Assembly: GCA_902490405.1 (NCBI GenBank)
Contig: CABUDS010000011.1
Span: forward strand, 1 to 62,993
Source of the DNA: an uncultured Collinsella sp.
Lineage (GTDB): Bacteria > Actinomycetota > Coriobacteriia > Coriobacteriales > Coriobacteriaceae
Direction: 5' to 3'
DNA: 62,993 nucleotides
Below the pieces are notes generated by a model. It saw nothing but the letters and a program-made list of their open reading frames with translations. It was not told the origin of the DNA and searched no databases. Shown here piece by piece: positions 23,425-32,281 of this stretch (within the stretch, counting starts at the first letter, position 1; each line of letters begins with the position of its first letter). Made by a program: the position numbers and the translations under genes.

Positions 23425-26001
23425 ATGTGCGATTGCACAGATCATAAGGATGAGATCCCTGCCTACGACGCGCAGGCCATTGAGTCCAAGTGGATGAAGG
23501 CCTGGGAAGACTCCGACCTCTTTGCCGTCGACACCGACGACAGTAAGCCCAAGAAGTACGTCCTCGAGATGTTCCCGTATCCGTCGGGCGACCTGCACAT
23601 GGGCCACGCGCGCAACTACACCATCGGCGATGCCATGGCCCGTCAGGCCCGCATGCGCGGCTTTGACGTGCTGCACCCCATCGGCTTCGACGCCTTTGGC
23701 CTGCCCGCCGAGAACGCCGCCATCAAGCACAACACGCAGGCTGCCGCCTGGACGTATAAGAACATGGACCAGGCGCTCGCCACGATGAGGCGTATGGGCT
23801 TCTCCTACGATCTGGATCGTACCGTTAAGACCTGCAGCCCCGACTACTATCGCTGGGGTCAGTGGATCTTTGAAAAGATGTGGGAAAAGGGTCTGGTCTA
23901 CCGCAAGAAGAACCCGGTCAACTGGTGCCCCACCTGCAAGACCGTTTTGGCCAACGAGCAGGTAACCGAGGGCAAGTGCTGGCGTTGCGGCACCGAGCCC
24001 GAGAAGCGTGACCTCGAGCAGTGGTACTACAAGATCACCGACTACTCCCAGGAGCTGCTCGATGACCTGGAGAAGCTCCCCGGCTGGCCCGAGCGCGTCA
24101 AGCAGATGCAGGCCAACTGGATCGGCCGCTCCGAGGGCGCCGAGGTTGACTTTACCCTGTGCGACGCCGATGGCGAGCCCATCGAGGGCGACGAGGGTAA
24201 GATCACCGTCTTCACCACGCGCGCCGACACGCTCTTTGGCGTTTCCTTCTTTGTCCTGTCTCCCGAGTACGCGCGCCTGCACGAGCTCGTCGAGGGCACT
24301 CAGTACGAGGAGGCCGTCACCAAGATCGTCGAGGACTCCAAGCATATCTCTGCCGTCGAGCGCGCCCAGGGTACCCTCGAGAAGCACGGCGCCTTTACGG
24401 GCCGCTACGTGGTAAACCCCGTCAACGGCGAGAAGATCCCCGTGTGGGTTGCCGACTATGTCGTTGCCGACTACGGCACCGGTGCCGTCATGGCCGTTCC
24501 CTGCGGCGACCAGCGCGACTTTGAGTTCGCCCGCAAGTACGACCTGCCGATCGTGCCGATCATCCTGGACGATGAGGATCGCGCTGCCGTCGAGGCTAGC
24601 GGCGAGACCATCGATACCTTCCATGCCGAGACCGTCGACTGGGATTGCGCCCACGCTGCCGAGGGCACGCTGGTCCAGTCGGGCAAGTACACCGGCATGC
24701 GCGGCGGCAAGCACTCTGAGGGCGAGGCTGCCATCGTGGCCGACCTCGAGGCCATGGGCTGCGGCCGTCGCAAGGTCGAGTTCCGTCTGCGCGACTGGCT
24801 CATCAGCCGTCAGCGTTATTGGGGCAACCCCATCCCGGCCATCCACTGCGAGCGCTGCGGCATCGTGCCCGTGCCCGAGGACCAGCTGCCGGTGACGCTG
24901 CCCGAGAACCTGGACCTGGGTGCCGGCGAGACCCTCGCCGAGTGCAAGGAGTTCTACGAGACCACCTGCCCGGTCTGCGGTCGCCCGGCCAAGCGCGAGA
25001 CCGATACCATGGACACCTTCACCTGCTCCAGCTGGTATTACCTGCGCTATACCGACCCGCACAACACCGAGCTGCCCTTCTCCCGTGAGGCCGCCGATCG
25101 TTGGATGCCCGTCGATAACTACATCGGCGGCATCGAGCACGCCATTTTGCACCTGCTCTACAGTCGCTTCTTTACCAAGGCGCTGCGCGACCTGGGCCTG
25201 CTGAGCGTTGACGAACCCTTTACCAACCTGCTGTGCCAGGGCATGGTCAAGGACGAGAACGGCGACACCATGTCCAAGTCCAAGGGCAACGTCGTGCCCC
25301 CGAGTTCAGTCATTGAGCCCTACGGTGCCGACACCATGCGTCTGGCGATCCTGTTTATCGCCCCGCCCGAGAAGGACTTCGACTGGGATCCCAAGGCCGT
25401 CGAGGGCGCTAACCGCTTCATTAAGCGCGCCTGGCGTATCGTGTGGCAGCTCGTCCAGTCCGGCGACGCCAACGTGGCCTTTGACAAGTCCGCGCTCGAC
25501 GAGACAGCGATGAAGCTCTACCGCGAGCGCCATCGCACCATCGCCAAGTGCACCGAGGACTTTGACCGCGGCCAGTTCAACACCGCGATCTCGGCCGTCA
25601 TGGAACTCGTCAATGCCGCGAGCGCCTACCTCAACGCTACTGAGGGCGCTTCCCGTGACAAGGCCCTGTGCTACGGCGTGGCCAAGGATATCGTGAGCGT
25701 CCTTGCCCCCATCTGCCCGTTCTGGGCCGATGAGCTGTGGCATGAGGCGCTCGGCTGTGAGGGCAACGCCTACACCGCCGCCTGGCCCGAGTTTGACCTG
25801 GCCGAGTCCATCGAGGACACGGTGCAGATCGTCGTACAGGTGCTCGGCAAGGTCCGTGGCCGCATCGACGTCGCCCGCGACGCCTCCAACGAGGAGATGC
25901 AGGCTGCCGCCGAGGCCGCCGTTGCCAAGTGGCTTGAGGGCAAGACGGTCGTCAAGGCCATCTGCGTGCCCGGCAAGCTGGTTAACCTGGTGGTCAAGTA
26001 A
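23425..26001 (+). CDS. leuS: Leucyl-tRNA synthetase
   Basis: 858 residues. The ATG at 23425 follows AAGGAG; the open frame runs much further upstream through the inverted repeat, but those codons are not part of the enzyme. Class I signatures are intact: HMGH at residues 58-61 and KMSKS-type TMSKSKGN near residue 620. The CP1 editing domain and its conserved GTGAVMAVPCGDQRD segment are present, as are zinc-binding CPTC...CWRC motifs. The C-terminal domain ends in GKVRGRIDVARDAS and CVPGKLVNLVVK. Attaches Leu to tRNA-Leu in the cytoplasm. Confidence 0.97.
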   Translation: MCDCTDHKDEIPAYDAQAIESKWMKAWEDSDLFAVDTDDSKPKKYVLEMFPYPSGDLHMGHARNYTIGDAMARQARMRGFDVLHPIGFDAFGLPAENAAIKHNTQAAAWTYKNMDQALATMRRMGFSYDLDRTVKTCSPDYYRWGQWIFEKMWEKGLVYRKKNPVNWCPTCKTVLANEQVTEGKCWRCGTEPEKRDLEQWYYKITDYSQELLDDLEKLPGWPERVKQMQANWIGRSEGAEVDFTLCDADGEPIEGDEGKITVFTTRADTLFGVSFFVLSPEYARLHELVEGTQYEEAVTKIVEDSKHISAVERAQGTLEKHGAFTGRYVVNPVNGEKIPVWVADYVVADYGTGAVMAVPCGDQRDFEFARKYDLPIVPIILDDEDRAAVEASGETIDTFHAETVDWDCAHAAEGTLVQSGKYTGMRGGKHSEGEAAIVADLEAMGCGRRKVEFRLRDWLISRQRYWGNPIPAIHCERCGIVPVPEDQLPVTLPENLDLGAGETLAECKEFYETTCPVCGRPAKRETDTMDTFTCSSWYYLRYTDPHNTELPFSREAADRWMPVDNYIGGIEHAILHLLYSRFFTKALRDLGLLSVDEPFTNLLCQGMVKDENGDTMSKSKGNVVPPSSVIEPYGADTMRLAILFIAPPEKDFDWDPKAVEGANRFIKRAWRIVWQLVQSGDANVAFDKSALDETAMKLYRERHRTIAKCTEDFDRGQFNTAISAVMELVNAASAYLNATEGASRDKALCYGVAKDIVSVLAPICPFWADELWHEALGCEGNAYTAAWPEFDLAESIEDTVQIVVQVLGKVRGRIDVARDASNEEMQAAAEAAVAKWLEGKTVVKAICVPGKLVNLVVK

Positions 26002-26031
26002 GCGCTGCGCGTATAGCTGACATCTAAAAGC

Positions 26032-26066
26032 GAGGGGCGATTCCGTAGGGAGTCGCCCCTCTTTTT
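26032..26066 (+). terminator. Terminator of leuS
   Basis: GAGGGGCGA pairs with TCGCCCCTC around a 12-base loop, then T5. Confidence 0.93.
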
Positions 26067-26151
26067 GGTTAAGGACACTTGCGACAACACCCAATTATCC
26101 ATTTCTTGTGGAGAAGCTGTGCGCACGCTGACCTGCAGATTCGTACTGTGC

Positions 26152-26180
26152 TTGCACGTTTTCGCAGCTATTGGTATAGT
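26152..26180 (+). promoter_or_regulatory. Promoter of the rimP-nusA-infB operon
   Basis: TTGCAC (26152-26157), 17 bases, TATAGT (26175-26180). It is close to consensus, and a start at about 26187 gives a 72-base leader that contains the hairpin at 26208. Confidence 0.75.
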
Positions 26181-26207
26181 TTGCTTGCAAATGAAGTTGT
26201 AATTGAA

Positions 26208-26238
26208 AGAAGTGGGGTTTCGGCCCCGCTTCTTTTTT
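26208..26238 (+). terminator. Leader hairpin with T tract (possible attenuator) before rimP
   Basis: AGAAGTGGGG pairs with CCCCGCTTCT around TTTCGG, followed by T6. It lies between the promoter and the rimP start, where readthrough must occur for the operon to be expressed. NusA, the second gene, binds such hairpins and affects termination, so feedback on its own operon is a plausible reading. Confidence 0.65.
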
Positions 26239-26258
26239 GTATGGATGGAGGTGCCGCA

Positions 26259-26753
26259 ATGGTCAAGACCAAGACCGAGCAGGCGATCATCGACGCGCTC
26301 GAGGCCGTCGCTCCCCAGCACGATGTCGACATCGTCGACGTTGAGCTCGTGGGCGCCACCAAGGCCCCCTGCGTGCGCGTACGTATCGAGGGTGCCGAGG
26401 GTCAGAGCCTGTCGCTCAACGACGTCACGGCCAATACCAAGTGGGTCGGCGACGTGATTGAGGAGCTCGACCCCATCTCTTCGAGCTATACGCTCGAGGT
26501 GTCGAGCCCGGGCATGGCACGCCCCCTGCGCCGTCCGCGCGACTTTGCCCGCTTTGTGGGCGAGGACTGTGAGCTCACCTCCACCGCCACCGAGGGCCGT
26601 CGCAAGTACACCGGCAAGATTGTCGCCGCGACCGAGACCGACGTTACCCTCGAGCTCGAGGACGGCGATTCCGTCACCCTCGATTTCTCTGATGTTAAAA
26701 AGTGCAAGTTGAAGCCCACCTACGACTTCAAGCCCGCGAAGGAAGGAAAGTAA
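26259..26753 (+). CDS. rimP: Ribosome maturation factor RimP
   Basis: 164 residues from the ATG at 26259, preceded by GGAGGTG. RimP is needed for late 30S assembly. Visible are the N-terminal alpha-beta domain with VDIVDVELVGATK and CVRVRIEGAEGQSLSL, the connecting YTLEVSSPGMARPLRRPRDF segment (the family hallmark), and a C-terminal SH3-like domain ending SVTLDFSDVKKCKLKPTYDF. It is the first gene of the operon, stopping one base before the nusA ATG. Confidence 0.95.
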   Translation: MVKTKTEQAIIDALEAVAPQHDVDIVDVELVGATKAPCVRVRIEGAEGQSLSLNDVTANTKWVGDVIEELDPISSSYTLEVSSPGMARPLRRPRDFARFVGEDCELTSTATEGRRKYTGKIVAATETDVTLELEDGDSVTLDFSDVKKCKLKPTYDFKPAKEGK

Positions 26754-26754
26754 G

Positions 26755-28002
26755 ATGGCAGCATCCGACATGATGTCCGCCCTGATGGAGCTTTGCCAGG
26801 AGAAGCACATCGACCAGCTCTACCTGATCGACCGCCTGGAGCAGTCGCTCGCCAAGAGCTATGCCGAGATCCTGCATCTTGAGTGGGGCGCTAAGGTGAC
26901 CATCGACCGCACCACCGGCAAGATCTACGTCTACCGCCTGGAGCCGATCGACGATTCCATGGACGAGGAGGGCAACTTCACCGAGTTCGAGGAGATCGAC
27001 GTCACCCCCAAGAACACGAGCCGCATCGCTGCCCAGCACGCCAAGGCCGAGATCAACGCCATCGTGCGTAACTCCGCCCGCGAGCAGATCTACGAGGAGT
27101 TCTCCGGCCGCATCGGTGACCTCATCAGCGGTACCGTGCTGCAGTCCACGCCCGACTTCACGATCGTCAAGATTCGCGAAGGCGTCGAGGCCGAGCTGCC
27201 GCACTTCGATCAGCGTCGTTACGAGAACGAGCGCAACGAGCGTCCGATGGGCGAGCGCTACCTGCACAATCAGCACATCAAGGCCGTGATCATCGACGTT
27301 CGCGACCCCAACTCCAACCTGCAGCCGGTTCGTGGCGAGCACAGCCGTCCGCCGATTGTCATCTCCCGTACCCACCCCGAGCTCATGCGTCGTCTGTTTG
27401 AGCAGGAGGTGCCCGAGATCTATGAGGGCACCGTCCAGATCAAGTCAATCGCCCGCGAGCCCGGCCAGCGTTCCAAGGTTGCCGTCCACTCGCTCGACGA
27501 CCGTCTGGATCCCGTGGGTGCCTGCGTCGGCCCCAAGGGCAGCCGTGTTCGCGCTGTCGTGGGCGAGCTCCGTGGCGAGCGCGTCGACGTCATCCTGTGG
27601 GATGCCGATCCTGCCGTCTACGTCGCCAACGCCCTGTCGCCCGCTAAGGTCACCCGCGTCCTCATCGACGAGGAGAAGGCCTACGCCGGCGTCATCGTCC
27701 CCGACGACCAGCTGTCCCTCGCCATCGGCAAGGAGGGCCAGAACGCCCGCCTCGCTGCGCGCCTGACCGGCTGGCACATCGACATCAAGTCCGAGACGCT
27801 TGCCGCCGACATCCTCAAGAACGTTCCCGTTCACGAGGAGCCCGCCGCCGACCTGATCGGTGACGAGGAGGACGAGGATGTCCGCCGCTGCGAGTATGTG
27901 TCCGAGGACGGCATCCAGTGCCGCAACCAGGCTCGTCCCGGCTCCCGTTTCTGCGGTGTCCACGACACCGACGCCTTCGATGATGCGGAGGACCTGATCT
28001 AG
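26755..28002 (+). CDS. nusA: Transcription termination/antitermination factor NusA with C-terminal zinc-knuckle extension
   Basis: 415 residues. N-terminal RNAP-binding domain (AASDMMSALMELCQEKHI), an S1 domain (about 130-200), then two KH domains with ACVGPKGSRVRAVVGELRGE and LAIGKEGQNARLAARLTG. Beyond the usual end, after an acidic linker, a short Cys/His cluster appears: C379, C389, C400, H403 (CEYVSEDGIQC and SRFCGVH), which resembles a small zinc knuckle, then an acidic tail. The gene normally between nusA and infB, ylxR, is absent here. Follows rimP with one base between. Confidence 0.95.
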   Translation: MAASDMMSALMELCQEKHIDQLYLIDRLEQSLAKSYAEILHLEWGAKVTIDRTTGKIYVYRLEPIDDSMDEEGNFTEFEEIDVTPKNTSRIAAQHAKAEINAIVRNSAREQIYEEFSGRIGDLISGTVLQSTPDFTIVKIREGVEAELPHFDQRRYENERNERPMGERYLHNQHIKAVIIDVRDPNSNLQPVRGEHSRPPIVISRTHPELMRRLFEQEVPEIYEGTVQIKSIAREPGQRSKVAVHSLDDRLDPVGACVGPKGSRVRAVVGELRGERVDVILWDADPAVYVANALSPAKVTRVLIDEEKAYAGVIVPDDQLSLAIGKEGQNARLAARLTGWHIDIKSETLAADILKNVPVHEEPAADLIGDEEDEDVRRCEYVSEDGIQCRNQARPGSRFCGVHDTDAFDDAEDLI

Positions 28003-28093
28003 CGCGCGGTCGCGCCGGGCGGGCCCCGGCGCGTCTCCCACGCTCGTTCAGTCTCTAGGCACCCAAGGTGCCAGAAAGGGTAGGTGAAGTCAT

Positions 28094-30808
28094 ATGGCAA
28101 AAGTCCGTGTGTCCACCTTGGCCAAAGAGTTCGGCATGACCTCCAAGGAACTGATGGGTCATCTCGCCGATATGAAGATTCCCGCTAAGTCCGCTTCCTC
28201 CACCTTGGAGGACGCCTATGTCGCCATGGTCCGCAAGCAGCTCGCCTCGGTGATCGAGGCCCGCGCTCAGGAAGTCGAGGCCGCCAAGCAGGCCGAGGAG
28301 CAGGCGGCTGCCGCCGAGGAAGCCGCACGCGCTGCCGAGGCCGAGCGCGAGCGCATCGCCGCCGAGAAGGCACGCGAGGAGGAGCGCCGGCAGTTCGCCG
28401 CCGCCCAGGCTGCCGAGGAGGCCGCCCGCGCCGAGGCCGAGGCCAAGAAGAAGGCCGAGCAGGAGCGCCTTGCCCGCGAGAAGGAGGAGGCTGCCCGCGA
28501 GGCCCAGCGCCGCGCCGTTCCCGCTTCCGACTCCGGTTCGCGTTTCCGTTCGCTGCTTGACCAGATTGCCGCACAGGAGACCGTGCTCAAGGAGAAGAAG
28601 GACGCCGAGCAGAAGGCCAAGGCCGAGCGCGCTGCCGAGCGCGGCAACCGTCGTGGCGGCAACAACGACCGTCGCGGTGGCCGTCGTAACGATCGCAACG
28701 CCTCCGACAACAACTCCGAGCGCAACGCCTCCGAGAGCCGTCCCCACAGCCATCGCACCAATGCCAGCAACAACGTCGCTGCCGGTATGGACTTCCCCAA
28801 CCCCGACAAGCAGGGCAAGGGCAAGAAGCGCAAGGGCGGTCACAACAACGAAGAGGACCACTACAGCCGCATGGCGCGCGAGGCCGAGGAGTACAGCCGC
28901 GAGAAGGTGCTCGAGGAGGCTCGTGCCGCCGTCGAGGAGGCCTCTCGCGAGTCCACCGGTCGCCGCAAAAAGCGCAAGGAGAAGCGCGAGCGCGAGGCTG
29001 CCAAGGCTCAGGAGGAGCGCAAGATAGAGGAGGCGCTGGCCCAGGGCGTGAACCCCGAGGACCTCGACGCCATCAAGGTCTCCCAGGGCGTTACCGTTCA
29101 GGAGCTCGCCGAGGCGCTCGACGTTCCGGCCAACGACATCATCAAGCGACTGTTCCTGCTGGGTACGCCGCTTACCATGACGCAGTCCATGTCCGATGAC
29201 CTTGTCGAGCTCGTTGCCGACGACCTGGGTCGTCAGATCAAGATCATCACCCCCGAGGAGGAGAACACCTTCTCGTTCTACGACGATCCCGCCGACCTTA
29301 AGCCGCGCGCCCCGGTCGTCACCGTCATGGGCCACGTCGACCACGGCAAGACGAGCCTCCTCGACGCCATCCGTCACACCGGCGTCGCTGCCGGCGAGGC
29401 GGGCGGCATTACCCAGGCAATCGGCGCTTCGCAGGTTATGATCAACGACCGCAAGATCACCTTCATCGATACCCCGGGCCATGCCACCTTTACGGCCATG
29501 CGTGCCCGCGGCGCCAAGGTGACCGACATCGTCATTCTGATCGTGGCTGCCGACGACGGCGTCATGCCCCAGACCATCGAGTCGATCAACCACGCCAAGG
29601 CCGCCGGCGTCCCCATCGTCGTCGCCGTCAACAAGATCGATAAGCCGGGTGCCAACCCCGACCGTGTGCGTCAGGAGCTCACCGAGTACGGCGTCATCCC
29701 CGAGGAGTGGGGCGGACAGAACATGTTCGTCAACATCTCGGCCAAGCAGAAGATCGGTATCGACGATCTGCTCGAGACCGTGCTGCTCCAGGCCGACGTG
29801 CTCGAGCTCAAGGCCAACCCGGACACCTTTGCCTCCGGCAACGTCCTCGAGGCCAAGCTCGACAAGGGCCGCGGCTCGGTCGCTACTGTGCTCGTGACCC
29901 GCGGTACCCTGCACGTGGGCGATACGCTTGTCGCCGGCCTCACCTACGGCCGCGTCCGCGCCATGCTCGACCCCAAGGGCCGCGCCGTCACCGAGGCCGG
30001 TCCCTCCGACGCCGTTGAGATCCTGGGCCTGCAGTCCGTGCCCAACGCCGGTGACGAGTTCCGTGTGTTCGAGGACGAGCGCGAGGCTCGCGCCCTTGCC
30101 GACGAGCGTTCGCTCAAGGCCCGTATCGAGGAGCAGAGCCGCGTCAAGCACGTCACGCTCGAGAACCTCTTCGAGACCATTGCCGACGCCGAAGTCAAGG
30201 AGCTCAACCTGATCATCAAGGCCGACGTCCAGGGTTCCATCGAGGCCCTTCAGGATTCGCTCGACAAGATGGATCAGTCCGAGGTTCGCATCAACACGAT
30301 CCACTCCGCCGTTGGTGCCATCAACGAGACCGACGTCGTCCTGGCCGACGCCTCCAACGCCATCATCATCGGCTTTGGCGTCCGTCCCGACGGTAAGGCC
30401 CGCTCCGCCGCCGAGCGTGAGGGCGTCGAGATCCGTTGCTACGACGTCATCTACAAGTGCCTCGAGGAACTCGACGCTGCCCGTATCGGCATGCTTAAGC
30501 CCACCGAGGTCGAGGTCTCCACGGGTACCGCGACCGTCCTGGACACCTTCAAGGTGCCCAAAGTCGGTATCGCCGCCGGTGTCCGCGTCGAAGAGGGCGA
30601 GATCGCCGCGACCGATTCCGTGCGTCTGGTGCGCGACGGCATCGTGGTCTTCAACGGCAAGATCGCCTCGATGCGTCACTACAAGGACGAGGCCAAGAGC
30701 CTCAAGAGCGGTTCCGAGGGCGGCATTGGCCTGGAGAACTTCCAGGACATCAAGCCCGGCGACCAGATCGAGGGTTACCGCATCGACCAGGTTGCCCGTA
30801 CCGAGTAG
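28094..30808 (+). CDS. infB: Translation initiation factor IF-2
   Basis: 904 residues. The N-terminus has the IF-2N fold (VSTLAKEFGMTSKELMGHL), then a long, charged, Ala/Glu/Arg-rich linker to about residue 330 (a coiled-coil-like AEEAARAEAEAKKKAEQE stretch and an Asn/Arg-rich NNDRRGGRRNDRN stretch). A second IF-2N domain (VTVQELAEALDVPANDI) precedes the GTPase: G1 GHVDHGKTS, G3 DTPGH, G4 NKID, G5 SAK. C-terminal beta-barrels bind fMet-tRNA. A ~90-base gap with a GC-rich pairing separates it from nusA; the gene probably shares the operon promoter. Confidence 0.97.
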   Translation: MAKVRVSTLAKEFGMTSKELMGHLADMKIPAKSASSTLEDAYVAMVRKQLASVIEARAQEVEAAKQAEEQAAAAEEAARAAEAERERIAAEKAREEERRQFAAAQAAEEAARAEAEAKKKAEQERLAREKEEAAREAQRRAVPASDSGSRFRSLLDQIAAQETVLKEKKDAEQKAKAERAAERGNRRGGNNDRRGGRRNDRNASDNNSERNASESRPHSHRTNASNNVAAGMDFPNPDKQGKGKKRKGGHNNEEDHYSRMAREAEEYSREKVLEEARAAVEEASRESTGRRKKRKEKREREAAKAQEERKIEEALAQGVNPEDLDAIKVSQGVTVQELAEALDVPANDIIKRLFLLGTPLTMTQSMSDDLVELVADDLGRQIKIITPEEENTFSFYDDPADLKPRAPVVTVMGHVDHGKTSLLDAIRHTGVAAGEAGGITQAIGASQVMINDRKITFIDTPGHATFTAMRARGAKVTDIVILIVAADDGVMPQTIESINHAKAAGVPIVVAVNKIDKPGANPDRVRQELTEYGVIPEEWGGQNMFVNISAKQKIGIDDLLETVLLQADVLELKANPDTFASGNVLEAKLDKGRGSVATVLVTRGTLHVGDTLVAGLTYGRVRAMLDPKGRAVTEAGPSDAVEILGLQSVPNAGDEFRVFEDEREARALADERSLKARIEEQSRVKHVTLENLFETIADAEVKELNLIIKADVQGSIEALQDSLDKMDQSEVRINTIHSAVGAINETDVVLADASNAIIIGFGVRPDGKARSAAEREGVEIRCYDVIYKCLEELDAARIGMLKPTEVEVSTGTATVLDTFKVPKVGIAAGVRVEEGEIAATDSVRLVRDGIVVFNGKIASMRHYKDEAKSLKSGSEGGIGLENFQDIKPGDQIEGYRIDQVARTE

Positions 30809-30819
30809 GGGGTAGCGCT

Positions 30820-31230
30820 ATGAAGCAAACGCAGGCAACCCGCCGTCTGGGCGAGCAGCTTCGCGAGAAGCTCGGTTATATCCTGCTCTTTGAGGTTTCC
30901 GATCCGCGTCTCGACCTGGTTACTTTGACCGCGGTCGAGGTCGCGGTGGACCGTTCGTTCGCGCGTGTGTTCGTGTCGTGCGATGCGAGCCGCTACGACG
31001 AGGTCATGGAGGCGCTCGCAAGCGCTAAGGGCCGTATTCGCAGCCTGTTGGCTCGCTCGCTCGATTGGCGTGTTACGCCCGAGCTCGATTTTCGCATCGA
31101 TCGCTCGACCGATGAGGCCGAGCGCATCACGCGTGCGCTGGAAAACGTTCCCGCCACGCTTGCGATCGAAAAGGACGAGGACGGCTATCCGATAGCGGAT
31201 GCCGCCCAGGAGGCAGCTTTAGATGACTAA
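30820..31230 (+). CDS. rbfA: Ribosome-binding factor A
   Basis: 136 residues, ATG shortly after the infB stop. RbfA binds the 30S subunit near helix 45 during 16S maturation and cold adaptation. The KH-like fold is visible: GYILLFEVSDPRLDLVTLTAV, ARVFVSCDASRYDEV and RIRSLLARSLDWRVTPELDF with the kinked helix and Ala/Ser interruption. An acidic C-terminal tail follows. Its last eight bases overlap the next gene, so translation is coupled. It forms an assembly-factor set together with rimP and infB. Confidence 0.93.
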   Translation: MKQTQATRRLGEQLREKLGYILLFEVSDPRLDLVTLTAVEVAVDRSFARVFVSCDASRYDEVMEALASAKGRIRSLLARSLDWRVTPELDFRIDRSTDEAERITRALENVPATLAIEKDEDGYPIADAAQEAALDD

Positions 31231-32266
31231 TTCCGCCGACCTCGCCTCGTGCGAGTCTGCAGATATTCAGCGACGCATCCTCGAGCTCATCGAGGGTGCG
31301 TCCTCCATTGCGATTTCGGGACACACTTCTCCCGATGGCGACGCCCTGGGCTCCGTGTTGGGTCTGGGCCTCTCGCTTATGAAGTTTTTCCCTAACAAGG
31401 ACATTGCCCTGCTGCTGGCAGACGATGATCCGGTTCCGCGCATCTACCGCTTTATGGAAGGCTCCGATCGCCTGGTACCGGCATCTGCGTATGCCGGCAA
31501 TCCTGACCTGTTCATCTCGGTGGACGTGCCGGTCGTCGAGCGTCTCAATAATTCCGCCGAGGTGCTTCGTCGCTCCAAGCATGTGGTGTGCTTCGATCAC
31601 CATCCGGCGCGCGAGGAGTTTGCCGAGCTCAGCCTGAGGCGCGTCGAAGCTGCAGCCTGCGCCATGATCATCGACCGCTTCTTGGACAATTGCGGCATTG
31701 TCGCACGTGATGGCGTTGCGACCTGCCTGCTGTGTGGCTTGGTTACCGATACCGGCCGTTTTCAGTACCAAAACGCCGATGCAGCCGCGTTCCATGCAGC
31801 CTCGCGTCTGGTTGCCCACGGTGCCGATCCGGCGCGTGTGGCACTCGAGGTTTACCAGAGCATGCGCGTTGAGTTTTTGCACCTCAAGTCCATCGTTATG
31901 GGCCGCATTAAGACGGTGGCCCACGGGCGCGTCGCGTATAGCTACGCGTACCAGAGTGACCTTGAGGCTTGCGGTGTCACCTCGGATGAGTGCGACGGCC
32001 TGGTCGATGTGGTTCGCTCGGTGATGGGTGTCGAGGTCTGCCTGTTCCTGAAGGGCATTGAGGGCGATACCAAGGTGCGCGGCAACCTGCGCTCCAAGGG
32101 CGACCTCAACGTGTCCGAGATTGCTGCTGCCTTTGGCGGAGGCGGACATCCCGCTGCCGCCGGTTTCTCCAACAACGGAACGATTCTCGAGACGCTTACC
32201 GTGGCACTTCCCATGCTGGCCGAGCTGGTGGGGGAGGATCCCGCTTCGGTGACCGTCGAGCTTTAA
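31223..32266 (+). CDS. nrnA: DHH-family bifunctional oligoribonuclease/pAp phosphatase
   Basis: 347 residues overlapping rbfA by eight bases. DHH-DHHA1 proteins of the NrnA type degrade nanoRNA and 3'-phosphoadenosine 5'-phosphate with manganese. The metal-binding signatures are present: ISGHTSPDGDALGS (motif I), SVDVP and CFDHHPA (the DHH core), GLVTDTGRFQY, and the C-terminal GGGGHPAAAGFS of DHHA1. It sits between rbfA and truB, the usual position in Gram-positive bacteria. Phosphatase versus nanoRNase preference cannot be told from sequence. Confidence 0.93.
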   Translation: MTNSADLASCESADIQRRILELIEGASSIAISGHTSPDGDALGSVLGLGLSLMKFFPNKDIALLLADDDPVPRIYRFMEGSDRLVPASAYAGNPDLFISVDVPVVERLNNSAEVLRRSKHVVCFDHHPAREEFAELSLRRVEAAACAMIIDRFLDNCGIVARDGVATCLLCGLVTDTGRFQYQNADAAAFHAASRLVAHGADPARVALEVYQSMRVEFLHLKSIVMGRIKTVAHGRVAYSYAYQSDLEACGVTSDECDGLVDVVRSVMGVEVCLFLKGIEGDTKVRGNLRSKGDLNVSEIAAAFGGGGHPAAAGFSNNGTILETLTVALPMLAELVGEDPASVTVEL

Positions 32267-32281
32267 CTTTTTGGATGGTAC

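Noticed and set aside
23338..25152. 604-codon antisense frame within leuS
   Set aside because: A shadow of leuS codon bias; it starts inside the catalytic core and shows no domain.
28055..30679. 874-codon open frame antisense to infB
   Set aside because: Same cause: the repetitive GC-rich linker of IF-2 leaves few stops on the other strand. Composition is unnatural and no ribosome site is present.
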